Counted from the stretch's first letter, positions 8,334 to 17,795 are shown. The stretch is 47,922 bases of DNA from Deltaproteobacteria bacterium (GCA_013151835.1 JAADHK010000026.1:1-47922), one strand, 5' to 3'. Made by a program: numbers and translations. Notes: generated by a model from the letters alone, not told the origin.

Positions 8334-9617
8334 ATGGCCTATTGCAAGAAATGCGGTCAGATGCATAATGCGGGTTTTATTTCCACACGGTTAATGGGTA
8401 CCGACGGTGTTTCACTGGAAACGGAAAAATGGGTGGAGGTCTTTGAAAAGCAGGGCTTTACATGTTTCTATTTCGCAGGAGAACTCGACCGGCCCGAGGA
8501 TCGATCCTACCTGGTACCGGAGGCACATTTCCAGCATCCTGAAATTGCCGAGATCAACGAAACCGTCTACGGTGTGTTTGGCAGGGGTCGATATGTAACC
8601 GACCGCATCCAGTCCATAAAAGAAACACTCAAGGACCACCTCTATGAATTTATCTCCCGCTTTGATATCGAACTTCTGGTAATTGAAAACGCACTGACCA
8701 TCCCCCTTAACATCCCCTTGGGCCTGGCCATGACGGAATTGCTGAGCGAAATCAACATGCCCACTATCGCCCACCACCATGATTTTTATTGGGAACGCCA
8801 GCGTTTTTTGACCAATGCGGTCCGGGATTACCTTAAGATGGCCTTTCCTCCCAGCCTCCCCTGTATCGAGCATGTTGTGATCAATACCTCGGCCTGCAAC
8901 CAGCTCAGCTACAGGACCGGGATCGCCTCGACAATCATCCCGAATGTCATGGATTTCTCGAAACCGCCGCCGCCGGTGGATGATTATGCATCGGATGTCC
9001 GCCATGCCCTGGGAATAGCCGATGATGAATGCCTGGTACTTCAACCCACGCGGGTGGTTAAAAGAAAAGGGATCGAGCATGCCATAGAACTGGTTCGCAG
9101 GCTGGACATGCCGGCAAAGCTTGTAATCTCTCATGCGTCCGGAGACGAGGGCCACCAGTATGAATACCGGATCCGTGATTATTCCAAACTCATGGGCGTT
9201 GATACGGTCTTTGTTTCCGATATAATCGGCGATCACAGGGGAACCACGGAGGACGGCAGGAAGATCTACACACTTGACGATATCTATCCCCATGCGGATC
9301 TCGTAACCTACCCGTCCACCTATGAGGGCTTTGGCAATGCCTTCCTGGAGGCCGTCTACTTCAAAAAACCAATTGTTGTAAACACCTATTCGATCTATGC
9401 TGAAGACATAAAGCCCATGGGATTTTCAGTCATTGAAATAGACGGATTTGTAACCGACCAGGCGGTAAACGAGGCCAGGCGGGTGCTGGGCGATGCCGAC
9501 CTGTGCACAAGGATGGTGGAGCAGAATTACGCAATCGCCGCAAACTGCTTTTCCTATGCTGTACTATACCAGGAATTGAGTACACTGATCCGCAAGACTA
9601 CGGGGTGTATCGCCTGA
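8334..9617 (+). CDS. GT4-type glycosyltransferase
   Basis: 427 residues with GT-B architecture. The N-terminal acceptor domain contains STRLMGTDGVSLE. The donor domain contains the typical QPTRVVKRKGIEHAIELV entry, and the EX7E nucleotide-sugar motif is in EGFGNAFLEA. The ATG has a strong GGGAGGG site at 8320-8326. The first 12 residues (AYCKKCGQMHN) look like an added two-cysteine knuckle before the normal start of the fold; family proteins usually begin near the STRLMGTDG region. The substrate is unknown. It is followed after 29 bp by xthA, and the 244-bp upstream gap to the divergent gene at 8089 probably holds promoters for both. Confidence 0.85.
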   Translation: MAYCKKCGQMHNAGFISTRLMGTDGVSLETEKWVEVFEKQGFTCFYFAGELDRPEDRSYLVPEAHFQHPEIAEINETVYGVFGRGRYVTDRIQSIKETLKDHLYEFISRFDIELLVIENALTIPLNIPLGLAMTELLSEINMPTIAHHHDFYWERQRFLTNAVRDYLKMAFPPSLPCIEHVVINTSACNQLSYRTGIASTIIPNVMDFSKPPPPVDDYASDVRHALGIADDECLVLQPTRVVKRKGIEHAIELVRRLDMPAKLVISHASGDEGHQYEYRIRDYSKLMGVDTVFVSDIIGDHRGTTEDGRKIYTLDDIYPHADLVTYPSTYEGFGNAFLEAVYFKKPIVVNTYSIYAEDIKPMGFSVIEIDGFVTDQAVNEARRVLGDADLCTRMVEQNYAIAANCFSYAVLYQELSTLIRKTTGCIA

Positions 9618-9646
9618 AAAAACATAGCCCCTGAAAGGAAAAATCC

Positions 9647-10438
9647 GTGTCAACTAACCAATTCCGGCTGATTTCATGGAACGTAAACGGCCTCAGGGCC
9701 GTTCTCAAAAAAAACTTCCACGATACATTTAACAACCTGGACGCCGACGTCTTCATGATTCAGGAGAGCAAGATACAAAACCACCAGTTGCCCGAAGAAG
9801 CGAAAAACATACCGGGCTACGATGCCATCTGGTCGGAATGCACCACAAAAAAGGGCTACAGCGGCGTGGCGGCGTGGACCCGGGTATCGCCCAGGGCGGT
9901 CGCTAACGGAATCGGGATTGAGCGCTATGATAAAGAGGGCAGAATCTTAAGGATCGACTTTGATGCATTCACTCTGTTTAACGTATACTTTCCCAACGGC
10001 CAGATGAACGAGGAACGCCTTGCCTACAAGCTTGATTTCTATCATGATTTTTTCGACGCCTGCCAAATTGAAAGAGAAAAAGGCCGCCCCCTGATCATCA
10101 CCGGCGACTTTAACACGGCCCACAATGAGATCGACCTGAAAAATCCGAAAGCCAATGAAAAACGGTCCGGCTTTCTACCTGTGGAACGGGCATGGATAGA
10201 TAAAATCGTAGCACAGGGATACGTGGACACGTTCAGACATCTCCACCCCGATACGGTGAAATATTCGTGGTGGTCTTACAGGTTCAAGGCACGGGATAGA
10301 AACGCGGGGTGGCGGATCGACTATTTTTTCGTCACATCCGACATCATTGAAAACGGATGGCTCAAAGAAGCGTTTATCGACAACACCGTATACGGCTCTG
10401 ATCATTGCCCGGTCGGGCTTGTGCTGACGACACCGTAA
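9647..10438 (+). CDS. xthA: Exodeoxyribonuclease III (AP endonuclease family)
   Basis: 263 residues, the family length. It cleaves DNA at abasic sites and removes 3' blocks in base-excision repair. The metal and catalytic residues are visible: WNVNG near the N-terminus, the metal glutamate in QESK, GDFN in the centre, RIDYFF, and the closing SDHCPV with the catalytic histidine. The start is GTG at 9647 after a GAAAGG site. It follows the glycosyltransferase closely, but the functional link is unclear. It is a normal complete gene. Confidence 0.95.
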   Translation: MSTNQFRLISWNVNGLRAVLKKNFHDTFNNLDADVFMIQESKIQNHQLPEEAKNIPGYDAIWSECTTKKGYSGVAAWTRVSPRAVANGIGIERYDKEGRILRIDFDAFTLFNVYFPNGQMNEERLAYKLDFYHDFFDACQIEREKGRPLIITGDFNTAHNEIDLKNPKANEKRSGFLPVERAWIDKIVAQGYVDTFRHLHPDTVKYSWWSYRFKARDRNAGWRIDYFFVTSDIIENGWLKEAFIDNTVYGSDHCPVGLVLTTP

Positions 10439-10451
10439 AAAACTTCTCCCA

Positions 10452-10544
10452 AATAACTGATTTTTAATAATCTGGTATCATTAAAAGTTATTTTTGGATA
10501 CAGTGGCGTTCAAAACGCCATAAAAAGCTTTTTACGAAGCCGCC
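10452..10544 (-). repeat. Palindrome-containing repeat, family R3, copy d
   Basis: Read on the - strand it begins GGCGGCTTCGTAAAAAGC, has the hairpin GGCGTTTTGAACGCC, and ends about CAGTTATTT. It aligns over about 90 bp with 18017-18108 on the + strand. It begins about 13 bp after the xthA stop codon and ends about 35 bp before the flavoprotein start. Confidence 0.75.
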
Positions 10545-10579
10545 AAATTTATTATCTGAAACTCTACGGGAACAATTTA

Positions 10580-11179
10580 ATGGCTGATATCATAGCCCTT
10601 TACGGAAGCCCCAGGCGGAAGGGGAACACGGCGACGCTTCTGGATCAGGCAGTCGCCGGCGCCATTGCGGCCGGCGCCAATGTCGAAAAAATCGTGCTCA
10701 GGGACTACCGGATTTCACCCTGCCTTGAAATATACGGATGCAAAAAGAATGGCGAATGCTCCATTTCAGACGATTTCCAGGAAATTCGGGACCGGATTAT
10801 AGCCGCAAAGGGCCTGATCATCGCGACACCGATCTTTTTTTATACGGTCAGCGCCCATGTCAAGATATTCATGGACCGGTGCCAGTCGCTCTGGGTCAAA
10901 AAATACTGGATCGATAAAACGCCCTATAACCAATGGGTCCCGAAGCGAAAGGGCCTGATCATAGCCGTTGGGGCGACAAAAGGGAAAAAACTGTTTGACG
11001 GCATGCTTCTTACCATGCGCTACTTTTTCGACGTACTGGACATGGTGGCCTGGGATTCCCTCCTGTTTAGAGGGCTTGATCATACCGGAGACGTTCTGTC
11101 AATGCCCGCATACCTGGATCTGGCACGGAAAAAAGGGGGGCACTTCGCAAAGGCTGTCATGTCACCTGATTCAGAGTGA
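10580..11179 (+). CDS. NADPH-dependent FMN reductase / flavodoxin-fold protein
   Basis: 199 residues of flavodoxin fold. GSPRRKGNT at 10-18 is the FMN-phosphate loop. IIATPIFFYTVSAHVKIFMDR is the second flavin-contact region. The cysteine set SPCLEIYGCKKNGECSI matches the C-x-G-C-x(3,5)-G-x-C pattern of iron-sulfur flavoprotein-like reductases, although the first cysteine is followed by L rather than the usual I/xGC. These proteins pass electrons from NAD(P)H or ferredoxin to quinones or metal centres. It is followed by the cytidylate-kinase-like gene. The physiological partner is unknown. Confidence 0.8.
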   Translation: MADIIALYGSPRRKGNTATLLDQAVAGAIAAGANVEKIVLRDYRISPCLEIYGCKKNGECSISDDFQEIRDRIIAAKGLIIATPIFFYTVSAHVKIFMDRCQSLWVKKYWIDKTPYNQWVPKRKGLIIAVGATKGKKLFDGMLLTMRYFFDVLDMVAWDSLLFRGLDHTGDVLSMPAYLDLARKKGGHFAKAVMSPDSE

Positions 11180-11273
11180 CCGGTTTGTCGATGCGTAAGC
11201 CATGGCCGCACCGGCGAAAAGCGTGAACAACCCTCCAGTGACGTTAACCATGGCAATAAAAGGAGGAAGAGAG

Positions 11274-11954
11274 ATGCAAGCCACGAAGGGACGGACCATT
11301 GAAAAGATGGTCGAAGAGCAGATACATCAATGGCAGTTATCGACAAAAGGGAAAAAACGGGCGGAAAAGCAAGGTGTTTCGGTAATTACCGTATCACGTC
11401 AGCCCGGGAGCCAAGGCGATAAAATTGCGGCCATGCTGGCTGAATCCCTGGGATTTACCCTGTTTGGCCGGGATATTATGCAGAAAATGGCCGAAAGCGC
11501 CCATATCAATGCACGCATCCTGGAAACCGTGGACGAAAAGGGGCTCAATCTCCTGGAGGAATCAATCGCCACCCTTATCGAGGACCGGCATTTATGGCCG
11601 GACCAGTATCTCAAGCACCTCATGAAGGTAATCAGCACCATTGCCCGACACGGAAAAGCGGTCATCATCGGCCGGGGCGCGCATTTTATCCTCCGACACG
11701 AACAAACCCTTTGTCTCCGTATCATAGCCCCCCGGAAAACCCGGATAAAAAGGCTTGCCGGGCAGCAGGGAGTTTCGGAAGGCGAGGCTCGGCGCATGAT
11801 TTTAAAGTCTGAATCAGACCGGCACGCATTTTCCCGCAAGTATTTCTACGCCGACATTGATGACCCTGAAAACTATGACCTGATCCTCAACACGGGAAAA
11901 CTGACGCCTATGGCCATCATCTCCGCAGTCGGAAAACTGATAGAACCGTCCTGA
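11274..11954 (+). CDS. Cytidylate kinase-like family protein
   Basis: 226 residues from the ATG at 11274, which follows AGGAGG (11261-11266). In-frame starts at 11202 and 11250 lie upstream of that ribosome site and are unlikely. After a 40-residue basic helical lead, ITVSRQPGSQGDKIA forms a P-loop-like nucleotide site of the Cytidylate_kin2 group. GRGAHFILR and a basic RxxRxKRL lid follow, as do the LILNTGKLTP residues seen in CMP kinases. These proteins are common in Desulfobacterota beside signalling or sulfur genes; their phosphoacceptor is not established. It is likely a separate unit from the cooC operon, which has its own promoter. Confidence 0.75.
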   Translation: MQATKGRTIEKMVEEQIHQWQLSTKGKKRAEKQGVSVITVSRQPGSQGDKIAAMLAESLGFTLFGRDIMQKMAESAHINARILETVDEKGLNLLEESIATLIEDRHLWPDQYLKHLMKVISTIARHGKAVIIGRGAHFILRHEQTLCLRIIAPRKTRIKRLAGQQGVSEGEARRMILKSESDRHAFSRKYFYADIDDPENYDLILNTGKLTPMAIISAVGKLIEPS

Positions 11955-12057
11955 CCCGGATGCGAGAGCAGTGGCAGGTGTATTTATTAAGGACACGGCC
12001 AAGCGATATTGAACTCCAAACTGATTTTATATCGTATATCGGATGCACAAAAGATTC

Positions 12058-12086
12058 TTGACTGTTTCACCGATCTCGCTTAAATT
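12058..12086 (+). promoter_or_regulatory. Candidate sigma-70-type promoter of the cooC operon
   Basis: TTGACT (12058-12063), a 17-bp spacer and TAAATT (12081-12086) lie 49 bp before the cooC ATG. The 180-bp gap after the kinase-like gene is A/T-rich and carries no other recognisable feature. Confidence 0.5.
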
Positions 12087-12134
12087 ATTTTAATTCTTTT
12101 AAAAAACAAATCAAACAAAAGGAATTGATCATAA

Positions 12135-12899
12135 ATGTCATACACGGTCGCATTGGCCGGTAAGGGAGGAACGGGCAAAACAACCCTTGCCGGCCTGCTG
12201 ATAAAATATTTCATTAAAACAGGCAGGACCCCGATCCTGGGAGTGGATGCCGATTCCAATGCCAACCTGAACGAAGTCCTGGGCCTTGAAGTAACCGACA
12301 CATTAGGCACCGCCCGCGAAGAAATGAAAAAAGGAAAGGTTCCCTCCGGCATGACAAAGGATGTATTCATGTCCATGCGCATGGAACAGGCGGTCATTGA
12401 AAGCAGGGATTTTGATTTAATCGTCATGGGGCAGCCCGAGGGCCAGGGATGCTATTGCGCGGCAAACACCCTGCTGACAAATTTTCTGGACAGACTTTCC
12501 GGCAATTATCCCTATATCGTCATGGACAACGAGGCGGGCATGGAACATATAAGCAGGATGACCACGAAAAATGTGGATATCCTGCTTATCGTCGCGGATG
12601 CTTCCAGGCGCGGACTCCAGGCAGCCATAAGGATATATGAGCTTGCCCGAAATCTGAGTATAGGAGTGGGTAAGAGCTATGTGGTTTTGAACCAGTCAAA
12701 GGACACTCCTGCAGATGAAGTAATCAACGCCCTGGACCAGGCAGGGGTCGAGCTTGCGGGTGTGCTGCCGGCGGACGATACCGTGTATGAATTCGACCGT
12801 GCCGGACGGCCCACCATTGAATTGCCTGAAGACGCGCCCGTGGTAGAGGCCGCCTTCAAAATGTTTGACGCCGTCCTCAATCACAACGCCCCGGCTTGA
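12135..12899 (+). CDS. cooC: CooC-type nickel-insertion ATPase (CO dehydrogenase maturation)
   Basis: 254 residues of the MinD/ParA deviant Walker family. The P-loop is KGGTGKTT (10-17), with DADSNANLNEVLG next. The CooC signature CxC is CYC at 106-108, which binds the nickel at the dimer interface. MDNEAGMEHISR is the switch II region. In CODH/ACS organisms CooC loads nickel into CO dehydrogenase or acetyl-CoA synthase. No CODH subunit gene lies in this window. Here it leads an operon with an MBL hydrolase, a sirtuin and a RACo-like ATPase; the RACo link supports a role in Wood-Ljungdahl enzyme maturation. Confidence 0.9.
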   Translation: MSYTVALAGKGGTGKTTLAGLLIKYFIKTGRTPILGVDADSNANLNEVLGLEVTDTLGTAREEMKKGKVPSGMTKDVFMSMRMEQAVIESRDFDLIVMGQPEGQGCYCAANTLLTNFLDRLSGNYPYIVMDNEAGMEHISRMTTKNVDILLIVADASRRGLQAAIRIYELARNLSIGVGKSYVVLNQSKDTPADEVINALDQAGVELAGVLPADDTVYEFDRAGRPTIELPEDAPVVEAAFKMFDAVLNHNAPA

Positions 12900-12917
12900 T
12901 CCGGGTAAGGGGAATGC

Positions 12918-13757
12918 ATGTATATCAAATGCTGGGGATCACGTGGTTCCATTCCGGTATCAGGGCGTCAATACCTGAAATACGGCGGTGACACGACCTG
13001 CCTTGAGATCCGGACAAACAGCAATGACCTGATTATCGTGGATGCCGGCACGGGTATCCGGCGTCTGGGCAACCAGTTGATAAAAGAAGACCGGCATGTC
13101 TTCAACTTCATCTTCACCCATTCCCACTGGGACCACCTGATGGGATTCCCCTTTTTTAAGCCCCTGTACCGGAAAGAGTCGGAAATCCTGATGCACCGCT
13201 GCCCGTTTCCCGGAAAATACGTGGAATCGATCGTCACCAAGCTCATGCGGCCGCCGCATTTTCCCGTAAGGTACTCCGATCTGACCGCAACGGTTATCTA
13301 CAGGAAAGGCTGTCCCGAAGCGTTTGATATCGGGTCCGTTCGCATAACCCCCATCCCGCTTTCCCATCCCAACGGCGGATGCGGGTACCGGTTCGAGGAG
13401 GACGGGAAGGTTTTCATCTTTCTGACCGACAATGAACTGGGCTATATCCATCCCGGGGGCCTCCGCTTTTACAACTATATTTCAATCTGCAAGGAGGCGG
13501 ATCTGTTGATCCACGACGCCGAATACCTGCCGGAGGAATACAAATCAAGCATTGAGTGGGGACATTCTACATACACGGACGCCCTGAAACTGGCGCTTGA
13601 AGCAGACGTCAAGAGCCTGGGCCTGTTCCACCTGAACCAGGAGCGGACGGACGAGGAAGTCGACGAGATGGTCGGGCACTGCCGACGGCTGATCGAAGAT
13701 GAAGGCCGGGATCTGGAGTGCTTTGCCGTGGGCGCGGATACCGTGATGGAAGTATAG
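12918..13757 (+). CDS. MBL-fold metallohydrolase
   Basis: 279 residues. The metallo-beta-lactamase HxHxDH motif is HSHWDH (68-73), with the remaining ligands in the PLSHPNGG histidine, the LTDNE aspartate and the SLGLFHLNQE histidine. The opening KCWGSRGSIP is typical of the subgroup related to RNase Z and PhnP-like phosphodiesterases. It starts 18 bp after cooC and ends 4 bp before the sirtuin gene, so all three are probably translated from one message. The substrate is unknown; cyclic phosphodiester hydrolysis is one option. Confidence 0.85.
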   Translation: MYIKCWGSRGSIPVSGRQYLKYGGDTTCLEIRTNSNDLIIVDAGTGIRRLGNQLIKEDRHVFNFIFTHSHWDHLMGFPFFKPLYRKESEILMHRCPFPGKYVESIVTKLMRPPHFPVRYSDLTATVIYRKGCPEAFDIGSVRITPIPLSHPNGGCGYRFEEDGKVFIFLTDNELGYIHPGGLRFYNYISICKEADLLIHDAEYLPEEYKSSIEWGHSTYTDALKLALEADVKSLGLFHLNQERTDEEVDEMVGHCRRLIEDEGRDLECFAVGADTVMEV

Positions 13758-13761
13758 ACCC

Positions 13762-14511
13762 ATGAATGATCTTATTGCTAAAGCAGCCGAAATGCTCGCC
13801 AAAACCCGACATGTCATTGCCCTGACAGGCGCGGGGATATCGGTGGAGAGCGGAATCCCGCCATTTCGGGGGCCGGGCGGGCTGTGGGAAAAATTTGATC
13901 CCATGGAGGTCGGCCATATCCGGACATTCATGAAAGATCCGGCACGGGTCTGGAATACCCTGATGGCCGAGATGCGGGGTGTGCTCAAAAAAGCCGTCCC
14001 CAACAGCGCCCATACATCCCTTGCACGCCTTGAAGAACTTTCGATATTAAAAACCGTCATCACCCAGAATATAGACGGCCTGCACCAGAAGGCCGGGAAT
14101 ACTGACGTCATAGAATTTCACGGAAACTTCGCATGGCTTACGTGTATGGATTGCGGGAACCGGAAGGAAACCATAAGCGTAAACATGGACGTACTCCCTC
14201 CCAGATGCGAATGCGGCGGGATATTCAGGCCCGACTGCGTCTTTTTCGGAGAAGCCATACCCGAAGAAGCGCTTATCCGCTCCCGTGAGGAAGCCCGGGC
14301 CTGCGAGGTCATGCTGGTGGTCGGAACATCGGCCATTGTCCAGCCTGCGGCCTTCATGCCGATGATCGCCCATCAGTCCGGCGCGAAAATCATAGAGATA
14401 AACCCGGAACCGACCCCCCTTACAGAGAGTGTGAGTACGTTTATCATTCAGAAAAGGGCCGGCGAAGCCCTGACGGCCATCATGGCTGAAATAGAAAAGC
14501 GGGCGGGCTAA
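13762..14511 (+). CDS. cobB: Sir2-family NAD-dependent protein deacylase
   Basis: 249 residues, the bacterial sirtuin length. It removes acyl groups from lysine using NAD. GAGIS (23-27) with PPFRGPGGLW is the NAD and cap loop. QNIDGLHQKAG and the catalytic FHGNF histidine follow. The zinc finger has CMDC and CEC paired cysteines, then VFFGE. VVGTSAIVQPA and the INPEPTPL segment close the NAD site. It is embedded in the cooC operon (4 bp after the MBL gene). In acetyl-CoA-synthesising organisms a deacylase may reset acyl-CoA synthetases; that connection is inference. Confidence 0.92.
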   Translation: MNDLIAKAAEMLAKTRHVIALTGAGISVESGIPPFRGPGGLWEKFDPMEVGHIRTFMKDPARVWNTLMAEMRGVLKKAVPNSAHTSLARLEELSILKTVITQNIDGLHQKAGNTDVIEFHGNFAWLTCMDCGNRKETISVNMDVLPPRCECGGIFRPDCVFFGEAIPEEALIRSREEARACEVMLVVGTSAIVQPAAFMPMIAHQSGAKIIEINPEPTPLTESVSTFIIQKRAGEALTAIMAEIEKRAG

Positions 14512-14534
14512 AAGCGCATGGAGATGAAATAAAG

Positions 14535-16088
14535 ATGGAAGAAAAACCGGCCGGATGGATACTGCCGGTGCGGCTTGAAACCCCGTCTCTATCGGACAAC
14601 ACGGCGGACGCCGACCGGCTCATAAAAGCACTTGAGACTGTAACAGGCGGTCCGGTTAAAATCGGATTGGATATTTTAAAAAAACTGCCGCAAGCCCTGC
14701 GCGACGGGAGTTTTTGTTTAAAATGCGTTTGTATCAAGGCTTCCGGCATCTGTGAACTGGTCGAAATTCTTACGCCGGATGACTTTAAACCTGCGGCCGG
14801 GCTTGCAATTGACCTCGGCACCACGCGCGTGGTTATGAGGCTGGTCTGCCTTGAATCCGGCCGCACACTGGCCGAATCGGGCTTCGATAATCCCCAGACG
14901 GCCGTTGGCCCGGACATCCTTGCAAGGATACATTACACCGACACTCCCAACGGTCTTTTAAAACTTAACAGGCTTATCATAGAGGGGATAAACAGCGAGA
15001 TTCAGGCCATTTGCACACAGTCCGGCATTGATACGGACCGCGTGTTTCTCGCAACGGTATCCGGCAATATGACAATGGCCCACCTCTTTTGCGGCATCCC
15101 GTGCGCCAATATTATACGTGAACCCTATATTCCGGCGGTTAACACGCCGGGCGCCTTTAAGGCATCCGATCTTGGGCTCTGCCTTTGCGATACGGCCCGG
15201 GTCTTTATCGTGCCGGGCGTGGGCAGCTATTTTGGAGGGGATCTGATTTCAGGCGCGATTTTTGCAGGATTCGGGGATATCGAGGATGTGGCGATTTTAG
15301 TCGATGTGGGGACAAACGCCGAGGTTCTCATAGGCAACCGGGACTGGCTGGTAGCCTGCGCCGGAGCAGCCGGACCGGCCCTGGAGGGAGGCATGTCGGC
15401 CATCGGCATGACGGCCGCCCCGGGCGCCATCGACTCGGTGACCATCGAGAATGGCAGCGGCAATATCCGGATTCATACCATAGGGGACGGGCCTGCTGCG
15501 GGGATCTGCGGTTCGGGCATGATCGACCTTGCGGCACAACTTTTCCTCACCGGCATGGTGGATATCCGTGGCCGGATCGTCCCTAAAGCCTGCGGAAAGC
15601 ATTTTACCGAGAGCAGCGGCATTGCCGGTGTTGTCGTCGTGCCGGCGGAGATATCCGCAACCGGCAGTGATCTTATTATCAGCCAGGTGGATCTCGACAG
15701 TCTCATAAGATCCAAGGCCGCGATGTACACCATACTGGAAACCATAACCGACTATGTGGGGATTGAATTTAAGGATATAAGCACCTTTTTTGTGGCCGGC
15801 ACCTTCGGCTCCTTTATCCGGCCGGAATCGGCCATCGCCATCGGCATGCTGCCCGACCTGCCCAAAAACCGGTTTACGGTTCTCGGAAACAGTTCCCTGG
15901 GCGGAGCGTCCCGGATGCTCCGATCGCGGGAGGTCCTGGCACAAGCCGAAAAAATCAGGGGCCGGATCACCTATCTGGAATTAAACGTCAACCAGGATTT
16001 CATGAACCGGTTTTCGGCGGCAAAGTTTCTGCCCCACACTGATCCAGGCCGATTTCCGAGTATTTCACTTGTTGATACAATACCATAG
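14535..16088 (+). CDS. RACo-like reductive-activator ATPase (ASKHA/DUF4445), lacking the N-terminal ferredoxin domain
   Basis: 517 residues. The first ~90 match the middle/linker region of RACo/RamA proteins (LETPSLSDNTADADRLIKAL). The ASKHA ATPase follows: LAIDLGTTRVV phosphate loop near 95, VDVGTNAEV, GPALEGG and GICGSG. Canonical relatives carry a [2Fe-2S] ferredoxin domain ahead of this; here the start codon begins after it, and no ferredoxin-like residues precede it in frame. A cysteine cluster (FCLKCVCIKASGIC, about residue 60-73) sits in the linker. These ATPases reactivate corrinoid proteins by driving reduction of Co(II). The operon with cooC supports action on a corrinoid or nickel enzyme of the C1 pathway. 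Confidence 0.85.
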   Translation: MEEKPAGWILPVRLETPSLSDNTADADRLIKALETVTGGPVKIGLDILKKLPQALRDGSFCLKCVCIKASGICELVEILTPDDFKPAAGLAIDLGTTRVVMRLVCLESGRTLAESGFDNPQTAVGPDILARIHYTDTPNGLLKLNRLIIEGINSEIQAICTQSGIDTDRVFLATVSGNMTMAHLFCGIPCANIIREPYIPAVNTPGAFKASDLGLCLCDTARVFIVPGVGSYFGGDLISGAIFAGFGDIEDVAILVDVGTNAEVLIGNRDWLVACAGAAGPALEGGMSAIGMTAAPGAIDSVTIENGSGNIRIHTIGDGPAAGICGSGMIDLAAQLFLTGMVDIRGRIVPKACGKHFTESSGIAGVVVVPAEISATGSDLIISQVDLDSLIRSKAAMYTILETITDYVGIEFKDISTFFVAGTFGSFIRPESAIAIGMLPDLPKNRFTVLGNSSLGGASRMLRSREVLAQAEKIRGRITYLELNVNQDFMNRFSAAKFLPHTDPGRFPSISLVDTIP

Positions 16089-16150
16089 GGGGCAATATCT
16101 CTTATGGGGGTTCAGGGTTCCATTGTCCATAGTCATTTAAAGAGGCAGAC

Positions 16151-16435
16151 ATGAAAGAAAGACAATTATTATTCATCACCGTGATAGGTGAGGACAAAAA
16201 AGGGATTGTCGCGAAAATTTCCGACTATCTTTTTAAAACCGACATAAACATCGAGGATATAAACCAGAGAATCATGGGGGACGGCTATTTTGTCATGACC
16301 ATGCTGGTGGACATAGGCGATTCGAAAGAGTCCATGGGCGAGATCGCGACCGCCGTGGAAAAAATCGGAAAAGATCTTTCCGTCCGGATCCAGCTCCAGC
16401 ATGAAAACATCTTTAAAATGATGCACAGGATTTAA
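16151..16435 (+). CDS. ACT domain protein (UPF0237 family)
   Basis: 94 residues forming one ACT domain: a first strand [16 protein letters not shown], helix, then [22 protein letters not shown]. This is the standard UPF0237 length and ligand-binding loop. It is followed after one base by a DUF711 gene; the pair is widely conserved and thought to act together, though the ligand is unknown. An AGAGG site stands 8 bp before the ATG. Confidence 0.92.
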   Translation: MKERQLLFITVIGEDKKGIVAKISDYLFKTDINIEDINQRIMGDGYFVMTMLVDIGDSKESMGEIATAVEKIGKDLSVRIQLQHENIFKMMHRI

Positions 16436-16436
16436 A

Positions 16437-17795
16437 ATGACGATTACGGTTGAGGAAATTTATGAAACCGCCAGCATGATTTTAGACCAGCACCTGGATA
16501 TCCGCACAACCACGGTAGGCATAAACCTCAAAGACTGCATTGACAGCGACTTTGAGGCATTCAGAAAAAAAGTTCACAATCGGATATCCTCTTTCGGCAG
16601 GCGACTGGTGACCGAAGCCGAAAAACTCGAAATCAAATACGGGATACCGATTGTCAACAAGCGGATATCGATCACCCCGGTCAGCCTGATCATGGAGCCA
16701 CACGCCATCCATGAACGCTTCGTTGAGATGGCTGAAACCATAGATATGGCGGCCAGAGATGCGGGCATAGATTTTATCGGCGGTTTCGGCGCCCTGGTTG
16801 AAAAGGGGATGACCATGTCCGACCGGGTATTAATCGACGCCCTGCCGGATGTTTTATCAGGCACCGAAAGGGTATGTTCCTTTTTAAATGTCGGCTCATT
16901 TCGGGCAGGTCTGAACCTCGACGCAATTAACCTTATTGGAAAAATGCTCCTTGAAACTGCGAAAAAAAGTAAAAATGCTATCGGATGTGCGAAGTTCGTG
17001 GTGTTTACCAACGCGCCCCAGGACAACCCGTTCATGGCCGGGGCTTTTCACGGTGTGGGCGAGGGGGATTTTACATTAAACATCGGCATCAGCGGCCCGG
17101 GAGTGGTCCGGGCCGTTGTGGAGAAAAACCGGGACTGCGATCTTACGGGGCTCTCGGAAATAATCAAGCGGACGGTATTCAAGATAACCCGCGCAGGCGA
17201 ACTGGTGGGCCGGGAACTCGCCGCAGCCCTGGAAATACCCTTTGGAATAGTTGATATCTCGCTTGCCTCCACCACGGCCGCCGGTGACTCGGTTGCAAGA
17301 GTCATAGAGGCCTTCGGCATTGAAAAAACAGGCGCTCACGGATCAACCCTCGCGGTGGCCCTGCTCATGGACGCGGTGAAAAAGGGGGGCGCCATGGCGA
17401 GTGGAAACGTTGGGGGCTTAAGCGGCACATTTATACCGGTTAGCGAGGACGCGGGGATGATAGAGGCCGTAATGTCCGGCGCGCTGGGACTCGACAAGCT
17501 CGAAGCCCTGACCGCAGTCTGCTCCGTGGGACTCGACATGTTCGCCATACCGGGCGATGTTGCGCCTGAAACCATCTGCGCCATCATCGCCGACGAGCTT
17601 GCCATCGGCGTCATCAACAACAAGACAACCGGAGTCCGTGTGATTCCGGTACCGGGTAAACAGGCGGGCGACATCGTCGAATTCGGGGGTCTCCTCGGCA
17701 GCGCGCCGGTCATGGCCGTAAATCCCTTTTCATCGGCGGATTTCCTGAAAAGAGGCGGCCGGCTTCCCGCGCCGGTCACCAGCATGCGAAACTGA
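16437..17795 (+). CDS. DUF711 / UPF0210 (PFL-family) protein
   Basis: 452 residues, the family length. It shows the glycine-rich [35 protein letters not shown] and [18 protein letters not shown]-like blocks of the UPF0210 family, whose fold resembles pyruvate formate-lyase. The function is unproven. It begins one base after the ACT gene and is probably co-translated. Its stop codon TGA (17793-17795) overlaps the first bases of an R2 repeat, so the repeat may have redefined the last residue(s). Confidence 0.9.
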   Translation: MTITVEEIYETASMILDQHLDIRTTTVGINLKDCIDSDFEAFRKKVHNRISSFGRRLVTEAEKLEIKYGIPIVNKRISITPVSLIMEPHAIHERFVEMAETIDMAARDAGIDFIGGFGALVEKGMTMSDRVLIDALPDVLSGTERVCSFLNVGSFRAGLNLDAINLIGKMLLETAKKSKNAIGCAKFVVFTNAPQDNPFMAGAFHGVGEGDFTLNIGISGPGVVRAVVEKNRDCDLTGLSEIIKRTVFKITRAGELVGRELAAALEIPFGIVDISLASTTAAGDSVARVIEAFGIEKTGAHGSTLAVALLMDAVKKGGAMASGNVGGLSGTFIPVSEDAGMIEAVMSGALGLDKLEALTAVCSVGLDMFAIPGDVAPETICAIIADELAIGVINNKTTGVRVIPVPGKQAGDIVEFGGLLGSAPVMAVNPFSSADFLKRGGRLPAPVTSMRN

